NCBI GenBank assembly: GCA_947095585.1
Contig: OX352764.1
Location: 76,184,816-76,248,815, forward strand
Direction: 5' to 3'
DNA length: 64,000 nucleotides
From: Nephrocerus scutellatus
Taxonomy: Eukaryota > Arthropoda > Insecta > Diptera > Pipunculidae
Numbering within the stretch: the first letter of the stretch is position 1; every line of letters begins with the position of its first letter. The notes beneath the pieces are model-generated. The model saw nothing but the letters and a program-made list of their open reading frames with translations. It did no database searches and was not told where the DNA came from. Of the stretch, positions 12,081-21,473 are shown one piece after another. Both the position numbers and the translations under genes were made by a program.

Positions 12081-13037
12081 GCCTTGCGGTATAATTTATT
12101 GCATACGACAGCAAGTTAGTCCACACATTCTCCACAAGAACGGCCTAGAACAGGAGTCCAAAGCTTGGAGATGCCGATCTAGATTAGCTCTGCCTGGTGC
12201 CATATAAGTTTTATCGGTTGAGCGTTAATAAATCTTCAGGACAGCAATACACTCAAACGCATGCTTAATATATAGTGCTAACAGCTCATTATCTTTCTAC
12301 TGAAGATTATGCGAAGCTTAAACTGAAATTGAAGAGCACACAAGTGGCCGTAGAAGGTTCCTTTGAACACCTGTGCTCAAGTCTTTTATCAAAGCACGAG
12401 TTCGTGCCAACTTAGTTTTGCGCTGTTCGATCTTGTGTGCGAACGCACGTGGGATTATTTCTTAGAGTTCCCGAGTTACGGACCATCGTGACGCCTGGTA
12501 GGCGCGTCCTTTTTGAATTGTTTTTAACTAAGAGTTTTAGAATTTTTCGATGTTTTTTTTTGAAAAGCAAATACGACCCTGGCTGGATCAGTTGTCGTGG
12601 GATAGAAGCAAAAATGAGGATAATTTGGTAGAAAAAGACTTCGATTCCGATAATAGTCTAGCGGACAAAAGGCTAAGTCATACTATAAACGATAGACCTT
12701 TGAAATTTTCAGCATTTGATAGGAAGTAGAAACAGCTTTAAGGCAATTTATGAATTTTAGTACTTTATGACTTGGTTTTTTTGTTTTCTTTTTTTTTTGA
12801 TCTTGCAAAACCAAAAGATGAAAAATATGTTCCATTTTGAAGTCAATTATTTTTATTTAAACTGAAAATGTAATTTTCATTTTCCCATTTTTTTAAATGT
12901 AAGGAGTATATAAAAACTGAATTTAATGTTTTTTTTAGTAAAAATAATGTTTAACGATGAAATCTGGTCTTTTTTTACAAAAGTAGCCTCACAGGCGAAC
13001 ATTAGTATTAAGAGATAAAAAAATCATATTAGTATTC
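12081..13037. other. intergenic, no feature seen
   Basis: AT-rich spacer with T-rich runs around 12780 and 12930. No gene or repeat was recognised. Confidence 0.4.
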
Positions 13038-13160
13038 TAGGGTTAATATAACTAAAAGCCCTATCTCGGTCCTTGTTCGATCATCGAACTTAAGAAGCGG
13101 TCGAGTCGGTTAGTACCTTAATGGAAGATCATTAAAAATTGCTCCATTCGGGTGTGTTTG
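13038..13160 (+). pseudogene. 5S rRNA-derived pseudogene or SINE3-like head
   Basis: The stretch CTCGGTCCTTGTTCGATCAT followed by CGAACTTAAGAAGCGGTCGA and CGGTTAGTACCTTAATGG aligns well with the central part of insect 5S rRNA, including the internal promoter region around GGTTAGTAC. The ends are more diverged and there are small indels, so it should not make functional 5S RNA. A T-run terminator is not evident. It could be a dispersed 5S pseudogene or the head of a 5S-derived SINE; no LINE-like tail was recognised behind it. Confidence 0.7.
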
Positions 13161-14194
13161 TATATTATAATAAATAAAATATAATACAATTAAAAATGAG
13201 CTTTTTCTTGTCATTGGCAAACCACAAGTCGCAACGATCGCCATAATGCCAAGCCCACTTAAGCACGATAAATATTTCTATTTTTTTAATCACGAACTCC
13301 TTTCAATTTTATCGCATGATTAGGTTGATTTACGGATGAATTGTATAGCTAACAACTAATCCACGCTCACATAAAAAGAATGGGAATATACCTGGAAATT
13401 CATTTATTCATAGGTGAAAATTTCAATATTGAGTACAACCCATAATAAAATGTTAATGCCAATTTTACGCCCATCGCTCGGCAATTAATTATCCCATCAC
13501 ATTGTTATAGACATACACATAAAACGCAGTTTTCGTATCTCGACTCGCCAAATGATGGAATTAATGTTTAGGAAAATCTCGATTGTCAGTTGGCTGTCAA
13601 GTACCTGTTGTCGGTTGTTCATTTCGGAATCGGTCACAAGTCATTTAAAAAAGGGAGTGCCACATGAGGTTGCGAGGTTGTGCACCAAGTAATTCGATAC
13701 AATCGACAGCTGATCATTTATAGCACTCAGAACGTTATCAGACAACAAATCAAAAATTGTAATCGATCGATGTCGACTTGAATCTCAGTTCTCTGTACAA
13801 ATTAACTCCTACAAATGGACCTATCAGATGAAGTAAGATTATGATTAATATATAAAGCCGTCAACGTGGTAGGCCATGTCGTGAAATACATGAAATTTGC
13901 CACGATAGCTTTCGTTGTCTCTAATTTTTTAGTTTAAATTTTTTTTATATAACTGAAAGATTATCTATCTTCGCGGTTTGAATGTGAGTGGCTTTATCGT
14001 GCGGATTCGCTATACCTCATTAAAAAATTAAACTCACGCGAGTAAAATTTTGCTCTCAAACCACAACATAGGAAAGTCAAACTTTTAGTTTCGCGAGAAT
14101 AAAATTGGCTTTCTTAACTTAATATTTGTCTAAAGAATATAAAAAAGGAAAAAAAAAGAGAAAAAGAGAATAAAAACATTTTTCTGTAAATTCT
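13161..14194. other. intergenic; possible regulatory sequence
   Basis: No coding potential and no recognised repeat. The part around 13440-13640 is less AT-monotonous, with CAATTAATTA homeodomain-type words, and may be conserved noncoding DNA. Confidence 0.3.
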
Positions 14195-14335
14195 CTAAAC
14201 AAAGATACACATATCTGCAAATTTTGAATAAAATCGGGCTTTATGAAATGGGTTGAATATTGGTCACAAGATTTGGGCAGCCAGCCACAAACACACGGGC
14301 ACGCTAAGTTAATATAGAGAATTTAAAAATGGATT
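14195..14335 (-). repeat. head and first unit of the ~115-bp tandem repeat family, reverse copy
   Basis: The minus strand begins with CTATATTAACTTAGCGTGCC at about 14325 (matching 9420 except for single changes) and continues to CCCGATTTTATTCAAAATTT and a GTGTATCT block, like the units at 9.6-10.2 kb. Only one unit is present. The microsatellite that follows the head in the 9.4 kb copy is replaced by GTTTGTGGCTGGCTGCCC. Confidence 0.6.
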
Positions 14336-15599
14336 TTTCTGTTGAAAATGATTACAGTAGTTTTGCATCAACCCTATTTAAATGTGTCTCTGAACCACAG
14401 GTAAAGATAGGCATGTACGAGTAGCACTCATAAAATTTCCCTTCTCTCAAGAGTTGGTTATTTCAGCGACTGTGTTTGCTTGGTCTATGTTTTGTGGAGA
14501 ATGGTCTCGCCGATCGAGGGAGACAGGCGAGAAGGCAATGGTAGACATCTTGTTCGAAAGAAATGCACACGTCATATGAGATCTTTCTTAATTTTCTTCT
14601 AAAATAACTAATAAAGTTACAATACAAAAGATTTATAATTAAGTGTCCTTAAAATAAAATTAGATATCGAATTCACGAATTTTCATATACATATATGTAC
14701 ATATAAACCCAGACATGACATTTCAAAACTTACGATCGGCATTAAAAAAAAATCACTTAAAGGATGCAGGTCGATGGATATATAAAAGAAATCATTCCGC
14801 CCCTAGTGTGTAGAACAGTCCGAACTGTTTTAAACCCTAAAAACCCTAACTCAGTATGGAAAGAAAATACATTTTCATACCTAAAACGATTGTCTGCTTA
14901 AAAAAAACCAGAAACCCAAAAGCAATTTAGGATGCAGACGCAGTTATAGCGACTGGCCTTTAAAATAATGTAATGAATGCTAGGGACAGGACATAACAAA
15001 GTCACTTCTTACCTCGAGTAACTGCTTGTCAATAGAGTAGTTGCACTCGATATCAAATTGCATCCCAGGGGAGCTGATTAAATCTGGAGAGCACGCACTA
15101 CACCAAGCATTTTGTTAACTAATAGTGAAAGATAGGAGGACAAACGATACCAGAAGACTGAAGAAAATATATACTGTAAGTAGATATTTCAATGTGCAGC
15201 AATAATCGCGGTATAACGAACCTGAGTAATAGCCCAAGCCCTTGTAAGCTTGTAATGCTAACTGGAAGCTCCTAAATCAGTTTTATTGCTCATATGATTG
15301 GTCAACCTACTTTGTCAACAACAATTCTGATGAAGCTTTATAACTCTTGTTACGTCAACCATATTACTAGGAAAGAAAAATGTCATTCCTTTCTCCTTTA
15401 AGAAAAGCAGTATTCGTAAGAATAAGTGGTTTAATGAAAAATGCAGGTCAGCAGTCGCTATTAAAAAAACAGCCCATTTTGACTACGTTAATTGCCCTTC
15501 CAACGACAAGATTTCGTCTGTTCTTTCTTTGTTCCACAATGGTATTCTTTATAAAACGAGTATTCAGAAAGGTAATCTCTTAGCTTCATATTTTGCTTG
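14336..15599. other. intergenic, no supported gene
   Basis: AT-rich spacer. The 67-codon frame at 15380-15583 has no recognisable domain, although it may be decayed linker sequence of the family A fragment that follows. Confidence 0.35.
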
Positions 15600-15886
15600 T
15601 GCGCCTACACTTCCATTATCTAACAAAACCAACCAATTTCTTGAGAATGTAAATCTATTTCCGATCAAAGATTCTTAAAGAACTTGACCCAAATAAAGCG
15701 ACTAGACCCGATAGTCAAGATACTCTGGCGAAATCGGTTATTAAATTGTTTCATCGCTCAGAAGGTGTCTTCCGTCAATTTGGAAAATTGCTAATACTCA
15801 ACCCGTTCCGAAAAAAAGGAGATAAATCTGCCGCTACTAACTACCGCCCTCATGCTTTGTTGTCGGTTCTATCGAAGGTTATGGAA
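15600..15886 (+). mobile_element. non-LTR retrotransposon family A-like, RT finger fragment
   Basis: Frames read LKELDPNKATRPDSQDTL (15672 on), then FRQFGKLLILNPFRKKGDKS and NYRPHALLSVLSKVMERL (to 15892). These are the standard LINE RT motifs 1 and 2. The middle is shortened relative to family members. At about 15886 the sequence switches without losing frame into the 3' part of family C. Confidence 0.75.
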
Positions 15887-16190
15887 AGACTTGGAGTCTT
15901 CTCGAACGACTTCAGGAGAAGCTACATAGATGATGAGGTGGAGGAGATCATTATCCATCTTCTATGTACTCTCTCCTAGAAACGTAAACTCCATATGGGA
16001 GCTTTCTTTTAAAACAACACTAATGCTCTTCTCAACACTGATATCTCCTTCGCTTAGTACAAAGCTCTAAGTGGTTCAACGAGTAGGTTGAGGGAAACCT
16101 GATCCGTATGGCTTCACAATTGACCATTGCTGGTCCAAGTGTGTCGGTTTTACTGACAGCCACCTTAACCTAACCTAACTTAAGCTAGGG
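15887..16190 (+). mobile_element. non-LTR retrotransposon family C, 3' end
   Basis: From GACTTGGAGTCTTCTCGAAC the sequence matches the family C copy at 36290-36600 at DNA and protein level (GVFSNDFRRSYIDDEVEEII, HLLCTLS). The 3' end is shared too: ACTGACAGCCACCTTAACCT followed by AACCTAAC. The ORF ends at 15979 because the peptide corresponding to YPALSQKRKL has acquired a stop. Confidence 0.75.
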
Positions 16191-16194
16191 ATGC

Positions 16195-16359
16195 AAAACA
16201 TGGATGACATCGGTACAAAATCGAGACCGGTGGAGAGACTTTTTGCGGGAGGCCAGTACCAGGACCGTCGACTCCATGTTTTACGAAACGTTTACTCTAC
16301 AGGCCTTCAAAATAGCCATCAACAAGGACATGAAGGACCAAATTGTTGAATAGGGGATA
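16195..16359 (+). pseudogene. coding remnant, probably a LINE C-terminus
   Basis: One frame reads TWMTSVQNRDRWRDFLREAS, then DSMFYETFTLQAFKIAINKD and MKDQIVE before a TAG. The first block resembles the basic Trp-Met/Arg-Trp-Arg tail common in LINE ORF2 proteins; the second block is unfamiliar. It directly follows the family C 3' end and precedes a dispersed repeat. Confidence 0.35.
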
Positions 16360-16374
16360 AAAAAAATGTAATTA

Positions 16375-16690
16375 TTGTTTGTGATATTTGTAATATTTTC
16401 TTGGTAATTTTATTTCTTGGTATTTCCTTTGATTATAGCATTTGGACTCGCGTTGTTTTAGTTTTCGTGATCGCTGTCCGTGTTGCTTTTTCAATGAATC
16501 AGGGAGAATTCTAAAAAAAAAAAAAATTCAAAACATCTACAATCGCGAGGAATGATATAGATTCTAAATAACATTCCTTCGACAGTTTTATTTTTAATTT
16601 TAATAAAGTGCATAGCCCACCTTATTGCTGTGGCGCAATTTATTCATGGAGGTCTTCCTTGGCAATGAGTTAAAGTTAAAAAAAGAAGCA
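16375..16690 (+). repeat. dispersed repeat shared with 61080-61340 (opposite strand)
   Basis: Shared words in the same order include ATATTTTCTTGGT, GCATTTGGACTCGCG, TCAATGAATCAGGGAGAA and ATTGCTGTGGCGCAA followed by TTCCTTGGCAA. One frame in both copies keeps FSMNQGE and LIAVAQ-I-G--PWQ. The copies differ by many substitutions and indels, so they are old. The class is unknown. Confidence 0.6.
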
Positions 16691-17523
16691 CGTTCGAATA
16701 ACTGGAAAAAATGCCTTTTCTGCCGTAAAAAAGTTTAATTTAGATAAACCGGATAGATAAGACTTTTACCGAAAATGCACTTTGGATAATTTTGGTAGAT
16801 ATTTCAACAAGACAAAGATCCTGCACACTCCAGCTTTGTTTGTTCTTGGCACATTAATTAGAGTTACATGCTAAAATTCTCTGCTTTATCAATCATTGCT
16901 GCTTTGTGATATAGTCCACTGGTCTTCCCTAAAAATATGTTGTAGACAAGAAAGCCCAGAGTTTAGAGACGAAACAAGTTTTTAAATTCTTCCCGAAGGT
17001 CGTCAAACTCGAAACGTGATTAAAAGAAACACCAATTTACAATTATGTACGTTATAATTTATTTTATGTAATTATTTTTTCACAGCTTAACTAAACAACG
17101 TCTTTCTTCCATTTATTATGTTATTTGTTTACTAATGTTTACTTAATTGTTTTATTTTACAACTTTACAATTACAGTTCATGCGCTTGATTTTCGTTACA
17201 TAATTTTAAATGTAATCTTTGATTAACGCTTTTATGTTTTATCACGAACTTTTATTTTCAACACGAAAAAGACTGGTCGCACTTAATCTGAATAAACGAA
17301 TACCGATTGTGTTTGTGTGTGTAAAAAAGGGTTAAATATATTCAAACAATTCATAATACGTGTTTCGAATTTTTAATAATAATTTAGTAACAGTTGAAAT
17401 TTTAATAACATTTAGTATAATTATTATGATAAACAAATTCTACCGATTAAAAATTGACGCAATGCGACAGGATAAAAATAATTACTGGACTGAACTTGTA
17501 TGGACTTAGTCCGCCCCCTTCTA
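16691..17523 (-). other. 3' UTR and downstream flank of the elB-like gene
   Basis: AT-rich sequence with no coding ORF and no recognised repeat. The part next to the stop codon is presumably the 3' UTR; where it ends depends on the poly(A) site used. Confidence 0.5.
17058..17256 (-). terminator. candidate poly(A) signals for the elB-like gene
   Basis: Several AATAAA hexamers occur on the minus strand downstream of the stop codon: at 17256-17251, 17156-17151, 17117-17112 and 17063-17058. The nearest gives a 3' UTR of roughly 270-300 nt. AATAAA is frequent by chance in DNA this AT-rich, so the site actually used is uncertain. Confidence 0.4.
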
Positions 17524-19134
17524 CTATGGATGTGATGATCCCAGCCTCGGTCCGTACAGAGAATACGGTGAAAAGTACTGCGCTAAAGATGGATGTGGTG
17601 GCATTGCCATGCCTGACATGGACCCCGGCGGACCCAACGATGGTGGCAACATGGACGGCTTACCGTACGGGTGATACCGTGACGCCGCGGACAGTGGACT
17701 AAGCGGAGGCGTCGGATATGTTCGCTGAAATAGCGGATGATTTGGTGGTATACCCGCTGCAGCGGCACTCAGCATTGAGTCGGGCATTGAGGCGGTATGC
17801 GTACGCAGATGCTGAAAGAGTTCGTCGGAGGTGCCGAAGCGTTTGCCACAGTATGCAGCGTCACCGGCGATCCAACTGCAGACATATGGGAGCTGAGAGG
17901 CAGCAGCTAACGCGGCCAATTGAGCATGCGCATAGGCTGCAGCAGCTGCGGAGCCATGTGACTGATATGATGAAGCGGCAGCGGAGGCCGCTGCTGACTT
18001 AGACGATTGCACTGATTCGCACTGAGGGCATCCAGCTTGGCACGGCTGTCCTGCCGCTTTATTTAGGTAGTGTGGACTCGAGGGGCAGCCTGTGCAATAG
18101 GGATCACGACAGACTGGTTGCATCAGTGTGGCCGGATCAACACCCTTTAGGCGTGCGTAGTTTAGATATGGATTTAGTGCGGCAGCTTTGAACATCGGAT
18201 GATGTGGTGACATGAGACCGCTGGCTGCCATCAGATCCATAGGATATTGTAGTCCTGGTAGGTACCCTGGGTAGTAAGTCGCCGACGGAGTGGATCCACT
18301 CGCTGATGATGTCGGCGGCATTCCGGATACCTGTGCGGCCGCCGCTGCATGAAGGGCTTTAACATAGTTTGCTTCTTTGGCTGCTGCTACGGCTGCATCT
18401 GAAGCCGCCTGCAGTCGTAGGGACACTCCACCACTGGGACTGCTTAGCGCTGCTGGTGTGCATGAGCCACCGGCGGCAGACTCTTTCGATGAGGCACGAT
18501 GTGGACTAGGATTTCGATGTGAATCTGCGGGAAGATTATGGTTGTTGCTGTTATTGTTGTTGTTGTTGTTGTTGTTATTGTTGTTGTTATGGTTCGCAAG
18601 CGATGCCGATGATAATGATATCGATGCAGGTGTTTTACGTAAACCATTTGGCGAATACGTCATACCAACTGGAGAGTCTCTTTGTGATGTGGCGCTTTGG
18701 TTTGAATCGCAACGCTGCTGCGTCTGCTGCTGGTGGTTTTGATGTCCATTGGATGATGAATATGCAGCCGTGCCTCCAGCACAGCTACTTTTTGGCGTTC
18801 TGACTCTTATCTTGTTTCCTGAATTCGAATTGTTATTGTTGCTACTGTTACTGTAGCTGCCCTCCTCAGGGGACATATCCAACCGATCTCGCATGTGATT
18901 GTTGTTCGACTCGTACGGTTTAAAGCTCGACTTAATTTGTTGGTGCTCCATCGATCCCGTGGACACTGACGAGGATTGACTACCCACCGGTGAAACCTTA
19001 TCCCTAAAATCACCTGACTTGAGAGACTTTGTTGATTTCTCAATGTTAGCCAAAAGCTTTGGATTTGGTGTATCTGCACCGATGGCGCTACATGTCTGCG
19101 CAAGTAAAGCAAGCGGACTGTTTTTAGTATCCAG
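17524..19134 (-). CDS. elB: elbow/no-ocelli (NET) family zinc-finger transcriptional regulator, last coding exon
   Basis: This exon encodes 536 residues of a nuclear NET-family protein. From the N-terminus it shows the Sp-like motif SPLALLAQTCSAIGAD, a Groucho-type FKPY motif, a Ser/Asn/Gln-rich linker with a run of 13 Asn, an Ala-rich segment, a Btd-box-like CRDPYCTGC, and one atypical C2H2 finger (17880-17797, C-x9-C-x12-H-x3-H). The Pro-rich tail contains RTYPTPPLSPLS and ends YGPRLGSSHP. In Drosophila, Elbow and Noc recruit Groucho and act in tracheal, leg and eye development. I chose 19134 as the boundary because the minus strand reads a pyrimidine-rich tract, then TTCCAG, then CTG GAT in phase 0; the frame continues upstream through intron-like sequence to 19203. 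The finger and tail wording fit elB better than noc, but this was judged without an alignment. A short first exon is expected upstream and was not found. The exon looks intact. Confidence 0.9.
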   Translation of the reverse strand: MDTKNSPLALLAQTCSAIGADTPNPKLLANIEKSTKSLKSGDFRDKVSPVGSQSSSVSTGSMEHQQIKSSFKPYESNNNHMRDRLDMSPEEGSYSNSSNNNNSNSGNKIRVRTPKSSCAGGTAAYSSSNGHQNHQQQTQQRCDSNQSATSQRDSPVGMTYSPNGLRKTPASISLSSASLANHNNNNNNNNNNNNNSNNHNLPADSHRNPSPHRASSKESAAGGSCTPAALSSPSGGVSLRLQAASDAAVAAAKEANYVKALHAAAAAQVSGMPPTSSASGSTPSATYYPGYLPGLQYPMDLMAASGLMSPHHPMFKAAALNPYLNYARLKGVDPATLMQPVCRDPYCTGCPSSPHYLNKAAGQPCQAGCPQCESVQSSKSAAASAAASSYQSHGSAAAAAYAHAQLAALAAASQLPYVCSWIAGDAAYCGKRFGTSDELFQHLRTHTASMPDSMLSAAAAGIPPNHPLFQRTYPTPPLSPLSAASRYHPYGKPSMLPPSLGPPGSMSGMAMPPHPSLAQYFSPYSLYGPRLGSSHP

Positions 19135-19150
19135 CTGGAATGAAAAGGTA
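19135..19150 (-). other. splice acceptor of the elB-like exon
   Basis: On the minus strand a pyrimidine-rich stretch ending TTTTCATTCCAG directly precedes the codon for the conserved Leu-Asp before the SPLALLAQTC motif. NET genes in flies have an intron at this point, after a short N-terminal exon. The 23 codons upstream in the same frame are hydrophobic and AT-rich and are best read as intron. Confidence 0.75.
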
Positions 19151-20314
19151 AACAAGAAAACAATTATTAAATTGCTACTGAAAATTTGCATAAAATGTGA
19201 CAAAGATTGAAATTAAATAACATATGTATATAAAAATACATATACAATATGAAAGAACCTTCAGAATGTTTTTATTAACAGTTCTAAATTAATTCCTACA
19301 TTTTCAGCATCTTACCCAGCAGTTCCAACACATTCCCGCTTCTTACATGAACACCACATGATTCACATAAAAATTAAATTTACCGCCAAAAATGATCATA
19401 ACTGGCATAATTATGTTATTTATGTATGTATCATATCATATTACATGAATGTGTATATCACTAATGTATGCCGCAAGATATTACTCGACATGTGTGCGAA
19501 GATTAATTCATTTAATTGCATTTTAGTACATTCAAGTACGCGTTAAATTGCTGTTGACAGTTTGATATCTTCAATTATTCGCCTTTCCGCCTTAGTCACT
19601 ACTTGCTGAAGTTTTATAATTTTCAAAATCCAATAACAGCTGCCTGACAACATAGATACATATCTCAGAGAGCTATATGTTGAATGTGCTCTCTTATAAT
19701 GAAAATTAATTGAATTTGAAAAGTCTGTGGAGGAATCTTGAAAGTAATGTGACATGACGACAAGTCAAGTGGATCTTTCACTGGTACATATTACCGCACA
19801 TGACGGAAGATTTGCTTTCTAACGCAAAAATGAGCTCGACGACTAAAAGCGTTTTTTGCCGAAAGATGTGGGGCCACATAAAGCCTTCGTCGTTTGTCAA
19901 GTTTCAAATTACAACGTCAAGCTACAGCGTTTATTTTTTACAAATTTCGGCACTTTTTCTGAAAGGATTTCAGCTTGCACTTCAGAAGAAAAACATACCT
20001 GAAGGACTGATGACTGGCAGATAGACAGAGAGACGTGAAACACATTAAAGATGCGTTTATGATATGTTGTCGAGAGATATTGCTCTGCGCTGAAAATTAT
20101 ATTTTTCTGGAGAGAACTCAATGATTCTCATTCTGGTATTCGGGATGAATTACGTAATTTTAAAATTTTCTTTTACTCTGCACATTTCCAACTTATTGGA
20201 TGAGAAAAAGAAAAATATTCGTACTGAAAGTCAATGTTTTGTCTTTATTGAGCTGGAGTGAAGAGAGGAAATGGACAGGAAATATATCAATATATCAATC
20301 TTTCAATCTATCAA
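19135..20314 (-). other. probable intron / upstream flank of the elB-like exon
   Basis: This lies directly upstream of the last exon on the minus strand. It holds only short random ORFs and no recognisable transposon protein. The first coding exon (expected to end with a Pro-Leu-Pro-Thr-Thr type peptide and a GT donor) is not visible here. Confidence 0.45.
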
Positions 20315-20402
20315 TATAAGATAGTTAAACGATGCTTCTGAGCTCGCCGTATGGATAGTTGTAATTCAGTCTTAAATCTAAAGACCTAAGAGTTATTAAG
20401 GT
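20315..20402 (+). repeat. dispersed repeat shared with 43225-43445
   Basis: The words ATAAGATAGT, CTTCTGAGCTCGCCGTATGG and ATAGTTGTAATTCAGTC match the copy near 43230-43290 with a few changes. It has no coding content, and its class and ends are unknown. Confidence 0.5.
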
Positions 20403-20596
20403 AACACCCCGTTTTTTTTAAGTTTTTCATCCTAAAACTACCACTATATATAAAAAAAATTCAACATTACGCTATCGCAATTTGTTTCTAAGCAAGTCGC
20501 ATCAAATGTTAATCCGTGGAAGTCGAAATTTATGTAATAGTGGACAAAAAAAACACACGCACGCCGAAAAAAAAATTCCTCTGCCCTTCGCGCAAC

Positions 20597-21473
20597 CAAT
20601 TTATCAATTTATCAATTTATCAATTTATCAATTTATCAATTTATCAATTTATCAATTTATCAATTTATCAATTTATCAATTTATCAATTTATCAATTTAT
20701 CAATTTATCAATTTATCAATTTATCAATTTATCAATTTATCAATTTATCAATTTATCTCAATTTATCAATTTATCTCAATTTATCAATTTATCAATTTAT
20801 CAATTTATCAATTTATCAATTTATCAATTTATCAATTTATCAATTTATCAATTTATCAATTTATCAATGTATCAATTTATCAATTTATCAATTTATCAAT
20901 TTATCAATTTATCAATTTATCAATTTATCAATTTATCAATTTATCAATTTATCAATTTATCAATTTATCAATTTATCAATTTATCAATTTATCAATTTAT
21001 CAATTTATCAATTTATCAATTTATCAATTTATCAATTTATCAATTTATCAATTTATCAATTTATCAATTTATCAATTTATCAATTTATCAATTTATCAAT
21101 TTATCAATTTATCAATTTATCAATTTATCAATTTATCAATTTATCAATTTATCAATTTATCAATTTATCAATATATCAATTTATCAATTTATCAATTTAT
21201 CAATTTATCAATTTATCAATTTATCAATTTATCAATTTATCAATTTATCAATTTATCAATTTATCAATTTATCAATTTATCAATTTATCAATTTATCAAT
21301 TTATCAATTTATCAATTTATCAATTTATCAATTTATCAATTTATCAATTTATCAATTTATCCATTTATCAATTTATCAATTTATCAATTTATCAATTTAT
21401 CAATTTATCAATTTAGCAATTTATCAATTTATCAATTTATCAATTTATCAATTTATCAATTTATCAATTTATT
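20597..21473. repeat. octamer satellite (CAATTTAT)n, about 109 copies
   Basis: An 877-bp nearly perfect array of CAATTTAT. Visible variants are two CAATTTATCT insertions near 20750-20780, and single changes near 20869 (CAATGTAT), 21171 (CAATATAT), 21361 (CCATTTAT) and 21415 (AGCAATTT). Since 8 is not a multiple of 3, all forward frames translate to the same 8-residue cycle (INLSIYQF), which makes two long spurious ORFs. A short ATCAATAT-rich patch lies at 20283-20322. Confidence 0.97.

Noticed and set aside
16150..16190. Telomeric CCTAA repeat
   Set aside because: Only two to three units, present at the end of both family C copies, so it is the LINE's 3' end and not a telomere or internal telomeric tract.
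18540..18590. GTT trinucleotide microsatellite
   Set aside because: It is the coding polyasparagine run of the elB-like protein, not an independent intergenic repeat.
17718..18803. Several plus-strand ORFs (94-121 codons) and overlapping minus-strand frames
   Set aside because: Shadows of the elB-like exon; they contain Leu/Cys runs from the antisense of the polyasparagine tract.
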